DNA from: Spirogloea muscicola
Taxonomy: Eukaryota; Streptophyta; Zygnematophyceae; Spirogloeales; Spirogloeaceae
NCBI GenBank assembly: GCA_009602725.1
Contig: WELB01000044.1
Location: forward strand, 627,330-649,587
Length of the DNA stretch: 22,258 nt
Reading direction: 5' to 3'
In this document: positions 1-11,716 of the stretch, in pieces
How the letters are laid out: each line of letters begins with the position of its first letter
Numbering within the stretch: the stretch's first letter is position 1
Notes under the pieces: generated by a model
Told to the model about the DNA's origin: nothing
The model's input: only the letters and a program-made list of their open reading frames with translations
Databases searched by the model: none
Position numbers and translations under genes: made by a program

Positions 1-1
1 C

Positions 2-2718
2 GCTGCCGCCGCCGCCGCCGCCTGCGACGACGCTGGGCCCACGTCGGTGGATGTGCGGCGCCTGCTGGAGGCCAGCGACACGGACAGCGACTCCCCGCGC
101 CTCGCCGCCGCCGCTGCCACCGAGGCCGCCGCTCGGCGGCGGGACGCTGATGACGGTCAGCGCCTCACCACCTCGCCGACCCGCTGACGCCGAAGCGCCA
201 GCGCCAGCGTCAGCGTCTGCGTCCCGCCCCTGACTCTCGCCGGCCCGCTGACGCTGGCGCTGCCGCTGCCGCTGCCCTGACGTTGACGAGCGGCCGCTGT
301 GTGGTGCTGTGCTGCCGGCAGAGCCCTTGCTGCGGCTGCGGCGCGGCCGTGCCAAGCAGCTCGCGCGGCAGCTGCGGAAGCAGTGCCTGGCGGCCTGCCA
401 GGAGCTCCTCGCCGCGCAGCGCGAGTGGAGGCAGGTCGGCCCAGCAGCCGCCGCCTCCTACATTGACGGCTGAAGCTCATATTTAGCAACAAATTAACTA
501 CGTTTGTTTTCTCGTGTGTTGTAGTTAGACATAAGCTCTTTTCTGTCTGTTCAAATCCAGTCCATAACAGTTAATTTACTATCTCAATGAGCGCATCTGT
601 GCCACTAATGGGCTTCTGCAGGAGCTAGCCGCCTCCATACCTGGCCTGGCGGCAGCCCCAGTGTACCGCATCGACGTCCGTGCGCCGGCCCAGTCTCCGA
701 AGTCGAAGCCTGCTTCGATCGTGAGGGCTGCACCTGCCGCGCACCGACCAAGGCCGGTCGCGAGAGCACCTTCTGCAAGGCCACGCGACGGCCTGGCCGC
801 CCGCACCGAAGCCACAGCAGCAGCGATGCCGGCAGCAGCTGTGATGCCTCAGGGGGCAGGTAGATTCCAGCATGAGCAACCACTGGTGTACCTAAGGCAT
901 GCAGTCGGCGCTGCTGCAGCCACTAGCTGCTGGTGGTTCTGCGGAGCAGCTGAGTTATGACTCACAACTCACAGTTGCTCATGATCCTGGCGTCCGCAGC
1001 TCCGAGGACGCCGCCTGCGAGCTCGCACGACAGGAAGCCAAAGACCACGCCAGGTTTGTGGCCGCGGATCTTTCTCCTTGTGACGCCGCTCACGTACTCT
1101 GTGCAGCGAGGGGCGTGCAGCCTCAGCAACAAGCACTTCATTTTGTACTGCCGGCCTCGCGACAGAGAAGCGCCCCCAGGCGAAGCCAGCGGCGCTGCTG
1201 CGGCGGCGGGGGCAGTGGCGCGGATATGAGCGGGAGAGCCTGCGGCGGGCGCTCATGCTCCACGGGCTGGGCCAGGCCGAGAAGGTGCGCGGCAGCATCA
1301 AGAGCGACGTGGAGCGGTTGCGCCACGGCCTCGGCGACGTGATCGACGCCAGCTGGGAGCTTGTGCGGCAGTGCGGGGAGGCTGCCCCGCCCCGGGAGCG
1401 TGCCTGGGCAGAGGGCGTGTACGCGGCGGCCACAGCGGCCTGCGGTGGAAGTGGCAGCAGCGTGGAGGCGGGCCCGGCTGTGACAGAACGCGTCGGGCTG
1501 TGGAAGGCCGAGGTTGTGACGAAGCAGGCGCAGGCATGGTGCCGCCGCCTCCGCCTCCTGCAGGACCTGGTGGATACTCTTACCCTACAGTAAATCTTAT
1601 CTGTGTATAATGCTTTGGAGGTTTTTTTCTTCTCATTTCCTATACTATATCTTGGAGTGATGAAGCCCAGAAAGTGAGTGTCAGCCAAAACGAATCTGCT
1701 GAAGCGAGTTTTCTTATGCTTCTCTCCATGGTCGTAGGATGCGGCACTGCATTTCTGCCGTGAACCAGAGACGGCGGTCGCGGCAATGCGTATCGTGGAG
1801 GGCCTGCGGGATGCGACGGTGCCAGCACCATGGTGGACGGCGGCGGCAGACCTCGCACTGCTGTCAGGCTCTGCCCGCCACGGCTTTGGCATCTACGAGG
1901 CCATGCGCGCCGATGTCCAGTGCGCTGCAGCCTTTGGCCCGCCGTCCACGGCCCCTGAGAAGGCAGCTGGGAGTGGGCTACTCTCGGAGGCCGCGCAGAT
2001 GAGCCTCGACATGGGCACAACCGGCGAAGGCATGCTCAGTGAAGGCAGCCCGTTGACAGGCGGGGCCTCCTTAGAGGTGGGGCAGCTGCAGCCGGGTGAC
2101 GAGGCTGCTGTCGTACCCGACTCCAACACGCTGACACGGCGCATGAAGCGGCTGGTCGACACGCTCACGCGCGCGAGGCAGCAGCTAGAGGCCCTGGCGG
2201 GGCGGAAGAAAGAGCGCGCGGAGAAGCAACGGCGGCTGGCCGTGGCGAAGCACCGGGGCCCTTGGCCGCCGGCCAGCCCAACAACCACCGCAGAGGGGCC
2301 TAGACGACCACCCACCACCTGGGTAAGCCCAAACAGGACGTTGCCAAAAAGAGCCTTCAAGAAGGCGATTAAGCTGGAGCCTCCTGCAGACGGAGAGCCA
2401 GAGGAGAGTAGTGGCATCGGCCTTCCGAAGAATCGAAAGGTCAATGCATTGCATTCTGTAGGTGGACCCTGGCCACTGAACGGTGGACGCAGCCAATCGC
2501 CAGTGATGACGCGGGTGGACGGAGAGACCGACCAGTGGGATGCTGCAGACACTTGCCTGACAGCTTCCAGCTCATTCGGTGGTGACACAAGGGAAGTTCA
2601 TGGTCGCGGGCTGGCCAGTTCAGTCTCTGCAACTGAGAGAGACTTTGACCTCAATGCCACAAGCACTGGCGATGTTGATGATGTTGATGTTGGCAAATAT
2701 GCCAGCCTGATCACCTGA
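2..2718 (+). CDS. CHD6-9/Kismet-like chromatin remodeler, C-terminal part (5' end outside window)
   Basis: Proposed exons are 2-155, 322-434, 622-859, 897-1053, 1107-1569 and 1738-2718; phases close and give 701 codons plus TGA. No helicase is in view. Three stretches in order resemble the region after the helicase in animal CHD6-9: a SANT-like segment (YERESLRRALMLHGLGQ, near 1226-1276) with a following helical stretch; WCRRLRLLQ near 1537; then VPAPWW and HGFGIYEAMRAD (about 1820-1912), matching the WW...HGYEKYNxMRADP pattern of that subfamily. A SNTLTRRMKRLVDTL element and a basic coiled-coil-like tail follow. Exon 2 encodes a basic helical segment and exon 3 an Ala/Arg/Pro-rich linker. 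The role inferred is nucleosome binding by an ATP-dependent remodeler in the nucleus. The 1570 donor (GTGGAT) and the 896 acceptor are weak. Another SANT-containing SNF2 protein is possible. Confidence 0.68.
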
Positions 2719-4017
2719 GCTGCAACAATTTCTGTTCAATTTGGGTACATGGCAGCAGGTCTTGCTTTGCTTTCTTAGAGAGTCTGCTGCTCGACCAAGC
2801 ATGGCAGGACAAGCAAGGTACGGCGCTATCTGAGACATCCATGCCCTCAGGTGTGGTGTCTGTCTAGCGTATACACCTATTGTCCCTCCAGCACTTCCAA
2901 AGTACTGCAAAGCTGTGCTCTTTGAGCTCTGCCAGCTGCCTGCATGCACAAGGGCGAAGGAGTGCAGATTATGGGACTACACAAGACGAAGCTCCAGTCT
3001 GGGAGGGGCTAAGACTGCAAGGAGCGCCTTGTCTGGACTCCTGCAACAGTGTGGAGGGCGCTTGCCTCTGCAGCAACAGCGGCTACTGCACATGCATTGG
3101 ACTGCTGGACCAACTACATAGCGGCTATTTGTCGGCTGGAATTGCTGAAAGGCTTGAAAGGGTTGACGGCGACTTTAGAATCATAGGAGGAAATTGCGTG
3201 TATCTCTTTATGCCTGTGGATAATCTTCGCCGCCGTCTCCAAGCCCGTCCCTCCTAGGCATGCAAACATAGGGAAGCCCATGGACTTCCCTATGGGGAAG
3301 TCCATGCATCCTTGGGCAGCTTGCCGATGAGCCCTCCACCAAGGCCGGCCTCCAGGCCACCAAGGACACCCTTATCCTGAAGTCCGCTGGGTTGGGCCAA
3401 GCCCATCCTATAGCCTTCTTTGTCCCTCCTGCCCTTGTTAGAGGGCCCTGCGGCATCTTCTTCTTCTTCATCGTCATCGACTCCCCTATTGTCAGCCCGC
3501 TGCTATCGTAGAATTGTTAGCCTCTTGCCTCGTAAATCACAGAAGTACTGAATTCGCACCCAGCATATTTCCATAGATGTCCGCGCATGAGGTGCTATAA
3601 TCAGAACGAGGTACCCAACGGCTAAACAGCAAGAATAGTGAATTAATGCTCAGTCAAGGCTCAGAGAGGACAAGAGGTATGTGCTTGATATACGGCAGCA
3701 CACATTACCTGTACAAATGAAGAGATCGTGTTGGTCACAGGCACATCAATCTTGACCTTTGAGGAGTGTGAAGAGCCGAGAATTCTGTGTCTATTTCTGG
3801 GATGTTCCGGGGGAATCGTCCGCAATTGCTAAGGCACAATAAAGTATTGGATGGTGGATCGATAAGTACAAGTTGCAGCTCATTTCCAGGAAAGAAGGTC
3901 ACTAAGTCAAGCTCTGATGGACCTGGCCCACCTTTGCTGTTCCAGTCTCCTTGAGGAGCTGAGCGCGAGCACGGCACTAGCTATCCAAACCGAGCTACGC
4001 CGAACTTGCCTGCTTAC
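2719..4017. other. Convergent intergenic spacer; no gene recognised
   Basis: This lies between the CHD-like stop and the LRRC40 stop, so it should hold both 3' untranslated regions. I found no TGTAA motif for either gene. It contains the hairpin at 3271-3306 and a 79-codon open frame without ATG (3272-3508) that I do not recognise. Frames at 2880-3257 show no family resemblance. Confidence 0.6.
3271..3306. repeat. 12-bp inverted repeat (hairpin) with a third related copy
   Basis: CATGGACTTCCC at 3279-3290 is followed by loop TATG and the exact reverse complement GGGAAGTCCATG at 3295-3306. A third near copy, GGGAAGCCCATG (3271-3282), overlaps the left arm, so two alternative stems can form. 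It lies between two convergent 3' ends. It could be a small inverted-repeat remnant or an RNA-end structure; the sequence does not decide. Confidence 0.8.
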
Positions 4018-7000
4018 TCATTGTAGCTTGTTTTTCAGATATTCCAGGACGGCCTTTGTTCCACGGTCCAAGATTGCGCGCCGTATGCTACACAGTGGAG
4101 CAAAATGAGGCCATGTGACATGCTTTTCACTGCGTGATTGGAAGCTCATAGCAGAACCATAGCAACTGTAGCATAGCAGCAGGCAGGGTCATCTCACTGT
4201 AAAGGGGTACGAGAGGGACAGCTTGAGGCTAGGTTGACCTACCTCCGCAGGGGGTTCCCATCCAACAGCAGGGTCGAAAGCGACAAGAGGCCCTGAGAGA
4301 TTGGGACCACGATCAAGTTTGTATGCAGTCAAACGTCCTGGATGTCTTTGCTCGTACACTGGCCCGCCTAATGCTGATAAGTGATTTCCTAAGCAAAACT
4401 GCAGTATGCAGCTGATATGTTGAGCTGAATCTGTGTTTGTGTTTCATGTCATGTGCTTGTCATGACTTCAGGGCCTTACAAGGCAGCTCGGCAGAGTTGA
4501 TAGATTGTTGCTGGACAAATTGAGCTTCCGCAAAGTCGTCAAGTTTGATATTTCCTGCAAAAAGATTGTCGTGAGGTGTATTAGTAGATAGTGTAGTAAG
4601 CTGAGCAGGGACTTAGTATGCCCCTCAATATCTAGGTGCATAGCTGCATATGACTTTCCAGTATAGCTTCAACATTCTTAGATGATGATCTTGGAAGTTA
4701 TGTTCTGCTTGAAGTGCAGAACATCCAGCACTTGACGTTCACCAGGCGACTACAGCAGCACTGAAGGAGGAAGGAAAGGCCTCACGTCTGGCAGCATGCC
4801 AATGTCATTCTGCTGAAGATCAAGTACTTGCAGATTTGGCAGCAACATCACTTCATGAGGCACAGCGTTTAGCCTCAGTGCCCTGACAGAGGCCACCACA
4901 AAGCAATCAGAGGACTTGCCACGAGGCTTGCTACTACAAAATTGCATTGCAACCCCAATTTGTTACATGCAAATTAAGCAGCGAGAACATTAACTTGTTG
5001 TCACATATTGCTGCATGGCGAAGACAACTCCACAGCCAAATGTGAATCAAGAGTAGCACGGGAAGAAGAGGAGCACCCAAGATGCAGCTCACGAAGATTA
5101 TGGACATTGGTGAATGTGAAGTTGGAAGGTACTGTGGCTGCAATGCCAGAGATGTCGAGTGTCTGAATCCTAGGTATCGACGCCATCGCATCTTGAGGCA
5201 ACTGGAATTGCCACATGCAAACTTCAGTTGCGCAGCCGAGCATTGCAAATACTGGGCCAATTTGATGCTTGAAGTACAACCTTTTGAGGAAGGTGTGACT
5301 ACAGATGGTGCTCGTCATACAGAGGAGCCTACCTCCTGGATAGGGTTCCAGGACACTGAGAGAGTCCTAAGACTGCTCAGGCATGACAGCACTGCTCCAG
5401 GCCATGCCCGTATTTTGTTCCTCGAAACGTCAAGCTTCTGCAGCCACCTCGATGAAGAGGTCAGATGAGCTGCACACATAGGCGTGGTGCCTTCTGCCAA
5501 GGTCCATTCAAAGTCACACACATTTTTAAGCTTTGAGTTGGGTGTAAATCTTCAAATTTAGCAGCAGAAGTATGCAGAACAGAAAGAGTAGGCAGTCTGA
5601 TGGAGAAAAGCACCTCCAAGCTTTGGAACATGGCAAGTCTGCTTGCCAATGATATGATGCAATTCCTTGAGAGGTCCAAGGAGGCAAGATCTGATATTTC
5701 CCAAGCTGCCCCAGGAATATCAAGAAGCTGCTTGTCTGATAGGACCAGGACCTGGATAAGCACGAACTGAATGCCAGTCTGATCAACTGGAGCAGCAACC
5801 CAATTGTCCAGCTTATAGTCTACTGCTGCTGCATGATCAAGTCAAGTGCATGTTATGTCGATACAGGGTATATCATGTCTAGTTGCAGGTACGTTGCCTC
5901 TTAGCCAGGCAAGAAGATGGCAGGATGTATACACATACTTTTGAACAAGCCGCCTCTCTGGCTGCAACAGTAATCTGATGCTGCAAATCTGCACCAAATA
6001 TGTTGCCAGAGGAGGCATTGGCGCCCGCTTCTGCAACCAAAGCAACTGGTCATCCGACTCATTTCTCTGCAGATGTGCCCTCGAGGTGTGGGGTCTGATC
6101 CTCTGCTGTGAGAGCCAAAAGAGAGACTCATCGATGTAGCAGCCAACCTTCATTAGCAGGAAGGCGATCTCGAAGGTGCTTCAAGAGCGCGGATATTGGC
6201 CCGTCCAGAAGATTGCTGGAAAAACGCATGTCACAGAAGCTCAGACCACCTCCTGACAACAGACGCATCATGCTTTCAATACATCATCCCCCATGCATAA
6301 GACAAAAGCTCAACAATGATTTCTTGCATGTCATTGATACCTTCGTATTGATCTCAAACGGTTCCCATGTGTGACAAGATGAGTCAATGTCTCCATCTTG
6401 CCTGGAGACAACATAGCAGCTTCCAATTGCTTACTCAACTTGTAAAGTACACACCTTGCCAATTACTATTCTGTGCAATAATGTGTGCCTGCAAGATCTG
6501 TAGCAGGTTCAGGAGTTGGCAAGCGAGACGTCATCGTAAGTCTGTGAGGCACGTTGCCTGCTATGCCCTACCCAGTTCTGGTGGCAGCATTGACAAATCG
6601 TTGTCGGAGACATCTAGTGTAACAAGGTGGAGCTGACAAATGCAATTTGATAATTCCGTGAACTGCAACAGCAGCAGAAACTTCACAGCTTCACCTGGGC
6701 TCCTTGGAGCACCAGTGGATGTCTGAAACTCAAGCATGCTAGCAAGTTGGCAGCCTTTCTTGCACGATTGCGATCTACTATTGCAAAGCTTCTCAAAAGG
6801 TTTACAGTGGATGGGCTTGTGCCTTGTTTCTCTGCAGATCCAGGAATCTTAGAGCCTGCAGGCCCTGCAGCTCCTGCGGCAGTCCTGATAGGTGATTTGC
6901 ACTAGAGCTCGTACACAAGAGCTTAGTAGGTAGGCTGGTCGAGCTCATGATCAACCTAAGAGTGGTAGGCCAGCAAGTGTTCTGCTCTGATGTAGAATAA

Positions 7001-9237
7001 AGAGGTCAAAGATACATACCCCAAAGATAGCATTGCCAATGATGTACACTTCCCAAGGGAAGGTGGCACCTCCTTGATCTCTGTCAGAGCAATCACCAGT
7101 CAACTGATACTTCGTTTGACTACCGGCGCTAAGATATGTGACTTGAGATCTCTTGATAGCTCATATCATAATAGAATGCATGGTGCACCGCTTACTGTTG
7201 TCTCGCAAATTCAGATGCACCAGCTTTGACATGTTGGCAAATTCGTTGGGTATTGAGGCGAGCTCATTCTTGGCTGCATCAGATAAATTGGTAACACTCC
7301 ATGTCAGTATCTCCCTCATCTCCATGTATATGAAGTACTAAACGATCGAGCAAGAGCAGGTGCTATGCAGCGGGGTACGTACACCTGGCTGGGAGTGTGG
7401 ACAAAGCAAAAGCATGACCATCTCTCTGCCAATCAGAACTGCAAACCTGCATTCAAAGTCTGGAGCATTGACAAGTTGTTGAAAATGCCATCCGCTATTG
7501 AGGTCAACCTGTTGTCCTTTTCAGAAAAAAGGAACCCGTGAAGATGGTCACTATTAAAAGTGTGAGCAGAATGACTCTATGCTGCTGTCAACTGGGCTTA
7601 AATCTCAGCCACAAGCCAATGCTCTGCATTACAGTCTGCAGGACCTTGTAAGGTTCAGTCACCACACAGTGACCTGCTGCGGCCTTCCTCCAGCATGTTG
7701 CTGGGCTACTCATCACAGCAAGAATCTTGTAGCAACTCAAACAACTCCACTGCACCAGTCTGAAGTGCTTCACATTAGCTTACCTCAATATCTAAACTTG
7801 TGAGACTGCGCAGCTGCTTGATACCTTCAGGCAAATGCACTAGTCTATTACATGGCACCTGCATACAAGACAATGAAATCTTGCAAGAGTCAACATCAAT
7901 CAGCTTTGCAGCAGGCAGGCACGGGCAGCAATTTAAGGAAGCTGTCTGCTTCTTTGAGTACTTTGCATGGTGATCCCACAAAATTGTGAACATGGTACTG
8001 ATTATTATTTGACATCATAATGCTGCGTACGATGTGGAATTTCAGATATATTTAGATTCTATCTCTCATTCATATTAATCAACAATTCAGCGGGGGTCTT
8101 TTCTAATACATGAGACAATCGAGTCAACAACACCTTAAGCTCCACAAGCTGGGTTAATGCTCCCAGGTTTGAAGGCAGTGATGACAACCCATTGGAACCA
8201 GCATCAAGCCTATTTGTAACATGCGGCGGTCATCAGACATCTTGCCCGGGCCCTCAGCAGCCAGTATCCAGTAACTTGAGGATAGAAAGCGTTCAATTGA
8301 GCTTTTCCAGAGGTGTACATGGCCAAGGTTTGGCCCATCTTACGCTTGCAATCGTGCTTGAGCACGCTGGAGCAGCTACTAAGAGCAGAGCAAGTATCAG
8401 CAATACCTCACAAGCGCAGTTGCCTCTGCCAGCGATGCTGGCAAAGCTTTCAGCTGGTTGTTTGATACGAGCAAATATTTCAGCTGTTGCAACCTGCAGA
8501 ATATAATGGAAGCAGGGGCAATTTGGTTGAAATCTGCCGCAGGCGTGCGTTACATATTATGCTTTGAGCCCTCAACAAGATCGCTACATTAATGTGCATC
8601 AGCCATTGCTGGACCAGCACCTAGATTACACAAGTACCTGCCGAGGCACTCAGGAAGAGCCTCCAGACGATTATGCCTGACGTCCAGGTGCACCAAGCTG
8701 AGGAGGTCTCCAAGCTCGTCACTGATCGTCGAGATGTCATTGTGCGAGAGGACGAGCTTCAGCAGGTCCGTCACCTGCCAACGTGCCAAAGAGGCAATAC
8801 TTTGGCGCCACTGATGCCAGACTTGTCGCAAACGACTGGTACGTCAGGCTGCGCCAGTACAAACCGCTTAGGATGCGCCAGTCCGGTCCGATGGCAGCAG
8901 CTGACAACTATGACGCCAGGAGCGTCGACCAGAGTGACTGCCAGCGGCAGGTTGCGCACCTCCCACCACTTCTCCTCGCGTCCGAGGCCGTCGAGGAGCC
9001 TGTACACCTCGGGCGGCACCGAGCTGGCCCGCCGCAGGCCGCGCTGGCCGCGGATATCAGCGGCCAGCGGCAGCAGCAGCGGCAGCTGGCGAGCGCCGGC
9101 TGCGGCTGCTTGAGCACGCAATGAGCGTCAATGGCCTTGCCGCCACTGTCTGCTACGACTCGCCTGAGCTCCCGGCTGCTGAGGTCCAGCGCGCCGGACG
9201 CGCGGGCGGCCCGGAAGGCGGCAGCGTTGGCGGCCAT
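4018..9237 (-). CDS. LRRC40: LRRC40-type leucine-rich-repeat protein, complete, 21 exons, 590 aa
   Basis: Exons (- strand): 9237-9164, 9023-8960, 8774-8638, 8493-8407, 8209-8134, 7858-7784, 7516-7447, 7273-7196, 7080-7020, 6901-6823, 6662-6572, 6401-6341, 6215-6148, 6030-5939, 5751-5614, 5437-5333, 5201-5077, 4882-4786, 4554-4480, 4292-4243, 4087-4018. They total 1773 nt with every phase closing; human LRRC40 has about 600 residues. Family landmarks in order: FRAARASGALDLSSREL near the N terminus, EEKWWE (41-46), LRRs to about residue 315, a non-repeat linker (about 319-371), VLVLSDKQLLDIP opening a second LRR block, LLLDGNPLR (558-567), and AILDRGTKAVLEYL at the end. The protein is probably a cytosolic or nuclear scaffold; LRRC40 biochemistry is poorly defined. 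The ATG at 9237 is the first in frame. Introns 1 and 10 are best explained by GC donors. Confidence 0.92.
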
Positions 9238-9894
9238 GAACACAGCGCCGCTGCAAAGACAGAGAAGCGAGCTCTGCGACACTCTTATCTACTCTACACT
9301 GCACTCAGTCTCACCCAGCTGGAGTGACTGCGCGACCACAGCATCCCCTCCCAAGGACTGCAAGCTCTGCAGAACACAACCCTAGGCAGCATAATATCAC
9401 TGGCCCTGCTCCTCACTTGGTTGGCCTCGACACTCAGTCCATTGCATAGTATGGTGCCTTGCAAGCGCGCTCCGAGCTGTGCGATCGACCTCTGTTACTC
9501 TGACAAGGAAGCGCACAGAGCTTCATCCTACGAGTGAGCTTGCATGATGTGCAACTCCTGTTCGTTCCTTCGATGTCAATGCAGTGCCATTTGTTTGATT
9601 GCAGCATGTACCTGAATCTACAGCTTGACTGCCAAAAAATTCAACTAATATAATACAAGACCCAAGTGTGCCTGCTGAAGAGGGCCCTTGGCTTTTCCGG
9701 CTACTACTCACAAGGGCTCACAGTGCCATGCCAGGCCTACTTGCCCAACACAAAGCTCAGTTATCCGGAACTAAAAATGCACTGCCACCAGCTCTTTGCC
9801 AACTGGTACAATGCACTTGTAAAACCAGAGGAGTGCTCTGGAAAGTTGCCACCATCATTTTGAAAACGAGAATGAATCGCCCACATCGTCCATA
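9238..9894. other. Spacer between LRRC40 start and TL17 stop
   Basis: Both flanking genes are on the minus strand, so this should hold the TL17 3' untranslated region (near 9894 downward) and the LRRC40 promoter and leader (near 9240-9500). I saw no clear core promoter motif. A plus-strand frame at 9666-9863 starts with GTG and matches no family I know. Confidence 0.5.
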
Positions 9895-11716
9895 TTAGAA
9901 CGACCCCTTGCACTTCCCAGTTGAGTCATCGCAAAAGCCGTCCCTTGTGAGGAACTTCTGTGCTGGCGCACTCAACTCCGGGGCGGATGGTGTGCCATAA
10001 GCGGGCTTTCGCTTGTTGCCGCAGCCCAGGCTCTTGCGTGTGTCCATCCCAGTGGAAGGGTTGACTCCACTTGCATACTTGCAGAGAGCCTGCATGTTCA
10101 GCAGACAGCAAGTCAGACATGAGAAACTGCAGAGCAAGCACGCTGACCACCCACAATAGAAGTACTATTACTCCCTTGGCATTGCTTGCCAAGCTTGCGG
10201 GGAAGTGTGTGCTCACCTGTTTCATGGGCAAGTCGAGTACAGCATCGCTGAAGTCAGCACCCTCGATCTTGGCATCAGCCAGATCACTTCGAGTAAGTAC
10301 CACTCGGACGAGGACAGCATCTTTCAGATTTGCCTCATTCAAGACCATTCTATCCATCAAGGCGTCGCTAAAGTCAGCCCCTGCATTCATGTAAATAAGA
10401 TGTAGATTCAAATGTTGTACTTCAGCGTCAGCCTCAAGTGCGCTAGCATGCAGTGGACTGTAATCACTGCCATCAGTGGGACTGACAGCGTTTTGCCAGT
10501 ATCCATCAGGAAGTGCTGCTCTAGTGCTCACAGAACGAGCAAAGAACGCAGTGGAGCATCCACTTAATGGCATGACAGAAGGACCACGTTGACCTGGTAA
10601 CAGCCATCATTCTTCAGATCCTGCTAATGATAGGATAGAGACTGTAGGCTGGACCTTCAAAATTGGTCTTGAAGGCAACAGCCTTCTCAAGGTAACCGCC
10701 CACGAAGTTGCTCCCACTGAAGTCAGCTTCCCTCATGTCCGCTGAAGTGAAGTTTGCCCGCCTAAAAGTACTCTAGGGATTGGTGTGAGCATGGCGTCTA
10801 TGCTAGACATTTTGGCACTCGGACGATGTTCCCCCCCATCGTACGTGCACATTATCGACCAAGTACCTCACACTCATTCGCACTATGCTTCTGAGCTGCA
10901 GCAAGAAGCATCTGTGTCAATATCAATGTGCGTTCTAGGCATTGTCTAGAGAGACTGAAACGAGCACCTGAAATTCTCATTGGCATGCACCGTCTTCCTG
11001 CAAGGCACATAGCAGACACAAGGGGTGTCTCTTTACGCACTGTGAAGGGGAGGAGACGGAGGCTAATCTGCTCGACAATGACTAGCCCAGATGCCTGCCC
11101 GTCATCAAGAGTAGCACACTTACTTCTCCTGGTACGTGCAGCAAAGCTCTCTGTGAGGATCAGCGAACAAAGGGTGAGTTGCCTCGTGGTCATGGCAGAT
11201 ACGTACCTCAAGTCGGCTGACCCGTACTGAGCCGCTGATCCAATCCCAAACTCTCCTCTGGTGTTTGCCTCAAACTTGTTTAGGTCGGCGAAAGCAGGTG
11301 GGCTGGTTAGGAGCAGCGAAGCAGCGAGAAGCCCTGCAGCCGCTTGCCTGGCAAGTCCTCCAGCGCCTGCGGGACGAGTCGCACTAGTGTCACTTGTGCG
11401 AAGTCCATTAAGCCTGATCAGCTGACCAACGTCCTCCAGTGTTGCCAATGGACCATGTCGGCAGCACACTATGGCTTCTGAACCGACGTGGGCTTCTGAG
11501 CTGGTGCCGTCAGAGCCTCTTGATCACAAGCGCTCGATGCAGCTCACGAGCATCCCTGTACCTTCTGGCCTCGTCTGCGGCTCGCCAGAGCCGGAACAGC
11601 CGGCAGCCGCCCTGCACAGCAGCCGCCGGTGCGGCGGCGTGGCGGGCGCCCCGGCGCCGAGGCGGCGCAATGCAGGCCGCCCGCGTCNCGGCGGCGGGCG
11701 CGCAGGCGAGCGCCAT
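9895..11716 (-). CDS. TL17: Thylakoid lumenal 17.4 kDa pentapeptide-repeat protein, plastid precursor, 285 aa
   Basis: Exons (- strand): 11716-11562, 11413-11207, 10997-10968 (30 nt), 10761-10655, 10380-10217, 10089-9895, total 858 nt. Residues 1 to about 70 are Ala/Arg-rich like a stromal transit peptide. A hydrophobic stretch, AAAGLLAASLLL (76-87), ends at PPAFA (cleavage likely after 94), as for lumen targeting. The mature part starts DLNKFEANTRGEFGIGSAAQ, very like Arabidopsis At5g53490. Pentapeptide repeats (A-D/N-F/L-x-x units such as RANFT, EADFS, GADFS, NEANL) span about 131-216. The tail has four cysteines (ALCKYASG, LGCGN, GFCDDSTGKC). The function in the thylakoid lumen is not well defined. 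One ambiguous base (11688) falls in the transit peptide at codon 10. The next gene, RIBF, is divergent. Confidence 0.93.
11688..11688. other. Ambiguous base (n) in TL17 transit peptide
   Basis: One unresolved base lies in a very GC-rich stretch, in TL17 codon 10 (GNG). It does not break the frame as given. Only the residue is unknown. Confidence 0.97.

Noticed and set aside
690-860. Cys/His-rich reading (CFDREGCTCR...FCKATRR) resembling a KANSL2/INO80D-type zinc finger
   Set aside because: It is in a different frame from the splice-consistent exon 3 (622-859) of the CHD-like gene, and the expected His after FC is missing.
9666-9863. Plus-strand frame LLKRALGFSGYYSQ... antisense to the presumed TL17 3' untranslated region
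   Set aside because: Starts only with GTG, matches no family and shows no splice context.
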